Positions 5,790 through 5,941 of a stretch of DNA of 5,941 nucleotides are shown here, piece after piece. The notes below the pieces were generated by a model. The model had not been told where the DNA came from, did no database searches, and was given only the letters and a program-made list of their open reading frames with translations. The first letter of the stretch is position 1. Each line of letters opens with the position of its first letter. A program made the translations under genes and the position numbers. The stretch comes from Bacillota bacterium (lineage in GTDB: Bacteria; Bacillota; Dethiobacteria; DTU022), in assembly GCA_012510325.1 (NCBI GenBank), contig JAAZIG010000091.1, positions 1 through 5,941 of the forward strand, read 5' to 3'.

Positions 5790-5941
5790 ATCCAACGAAA
5801 AGAGATGAAGGAAAAGAGATGGGCGAGGCAGGATCGCTGCCGCACTCCGCTGTGATAACCTGAGCCGGTGAGGACAGTCAGAGTTTTCCCACCAGGCTGA
5901 AGGGAAGAAGAGCGGTATCGCTGACCGACAACCAGGCTGGA
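5790..5941. other. Unassigned tail: structured RNA candidate or 3' end of a minus-strand gene
   Basis: After the TGA at 5789 no plus-strand gene is evident; the best plus ORF is a 14-codon ATG ORF at 5819-5863. Several short plus-strand hairpins occur. They are GGCAG/CTGCC (5827-5841), CTGT-ACC/GGT-ACAG with a GATA/GAGG internal loop (5850-5877), TTTTCCC/GGGAAGA (5884-5908), AGCG/CGCT (5911-5922) and CCAG/CTGG (5932-5940). ACCAGGCTG occurs twice, at 5891 and 5931, exactly 40 nt apart. Alternatively, one minus frame is open from the right edge to a TGA at 5878-5880 and reads PAWLSVSDTALLPFSLVGKL, a plausible C-terminus of a convergent gene. Neither reading can be settled within this window. 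Confidence 0.3.

Noticed and set aside
5531..5845. 104-codon minus-strand ORF
   Set aside because: It is antisense to the DUF4870-like gene, which has a strong ribosome site and conserved family blocks. The minus ORF has neither.
5827..5941. Cobalamin riboswitch
   Set aside because: Short pieces (CTGTGAT, GGGAAG, CCAGG) occur in the right order, but the diagnostic contiguous GCCACTG and CCAGGAGACC boxes are missing and the drawable stems differ.

Overview
The window most likely comes from an anaerobic Firmicute of the Clostridia type. The grounds are strong GGGAGG-type ribosome sites, a CsoR repressor with a short cysteine-bearing N-terminal tail of the clostridial kind, and a membrane-bound Cache-LuxR regulator. 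This placement is inference; no rRNA or other marker gene is present. There are five protein genes: four on the minus strand and one on the plus strand.

Copper module (1-2026, minus). csoR (1629-1976) and copA (1-1608, cut by the left edge of the window) form a two-gene operon with a 20-nt gap. A good sigma-A-type promoter (TTGTTC, 17 nt, TATAAT) lies just upstream. A G-tract element resembling CsoR operators lies between the -10 box and the start codon. By family knowledge, CsoR releases DNA when it binds Cu(I), which allows synthesis of the CopA Cu(I)-exporting P-type ATPase.

Sensing module (2160-5247, minus). A secreted lipoprotein of the ABC solute-binding class (3809-5191) is followed after 14 nt by a 544-residue membrane-anchored transcription factor (2160-3794): TM, dCache-like extracytoplasmic domain, TM, HAMP-like linker, LuxR-type HTH. 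No permease or ATPase gene lies next to the binding protein. The lipoprotein may therefore present a ligand to the sensor rather than feed a transporter. This pair is the most interesting part of the window.

Divergent intergenic region (5192-5435, 244 nt). It holds an extended -10 candidate and a 25-bp inverted repeat in front of the binding-protein gene. It also holds a strong plus-strand intrinsic terminator (5343-5369) with no plus-strand gene before it in the window, and a GTGAA-N6-TTCAC dyad before the next gene.

Right end. A 117-residue three-helix Tic20/DUF4870-like membrane protein is encoded at 5436-5789 (plus). It is followed by 152 nt (5790-5941) with several short hairpins and a 9-nt direct repeat. 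That stretch is either an unrecognised structured RNA or the C-terminal end of a minus-strand gene entering from the right. No tRNA, rRNA, CRISPR array or insertion sequence was recognised.
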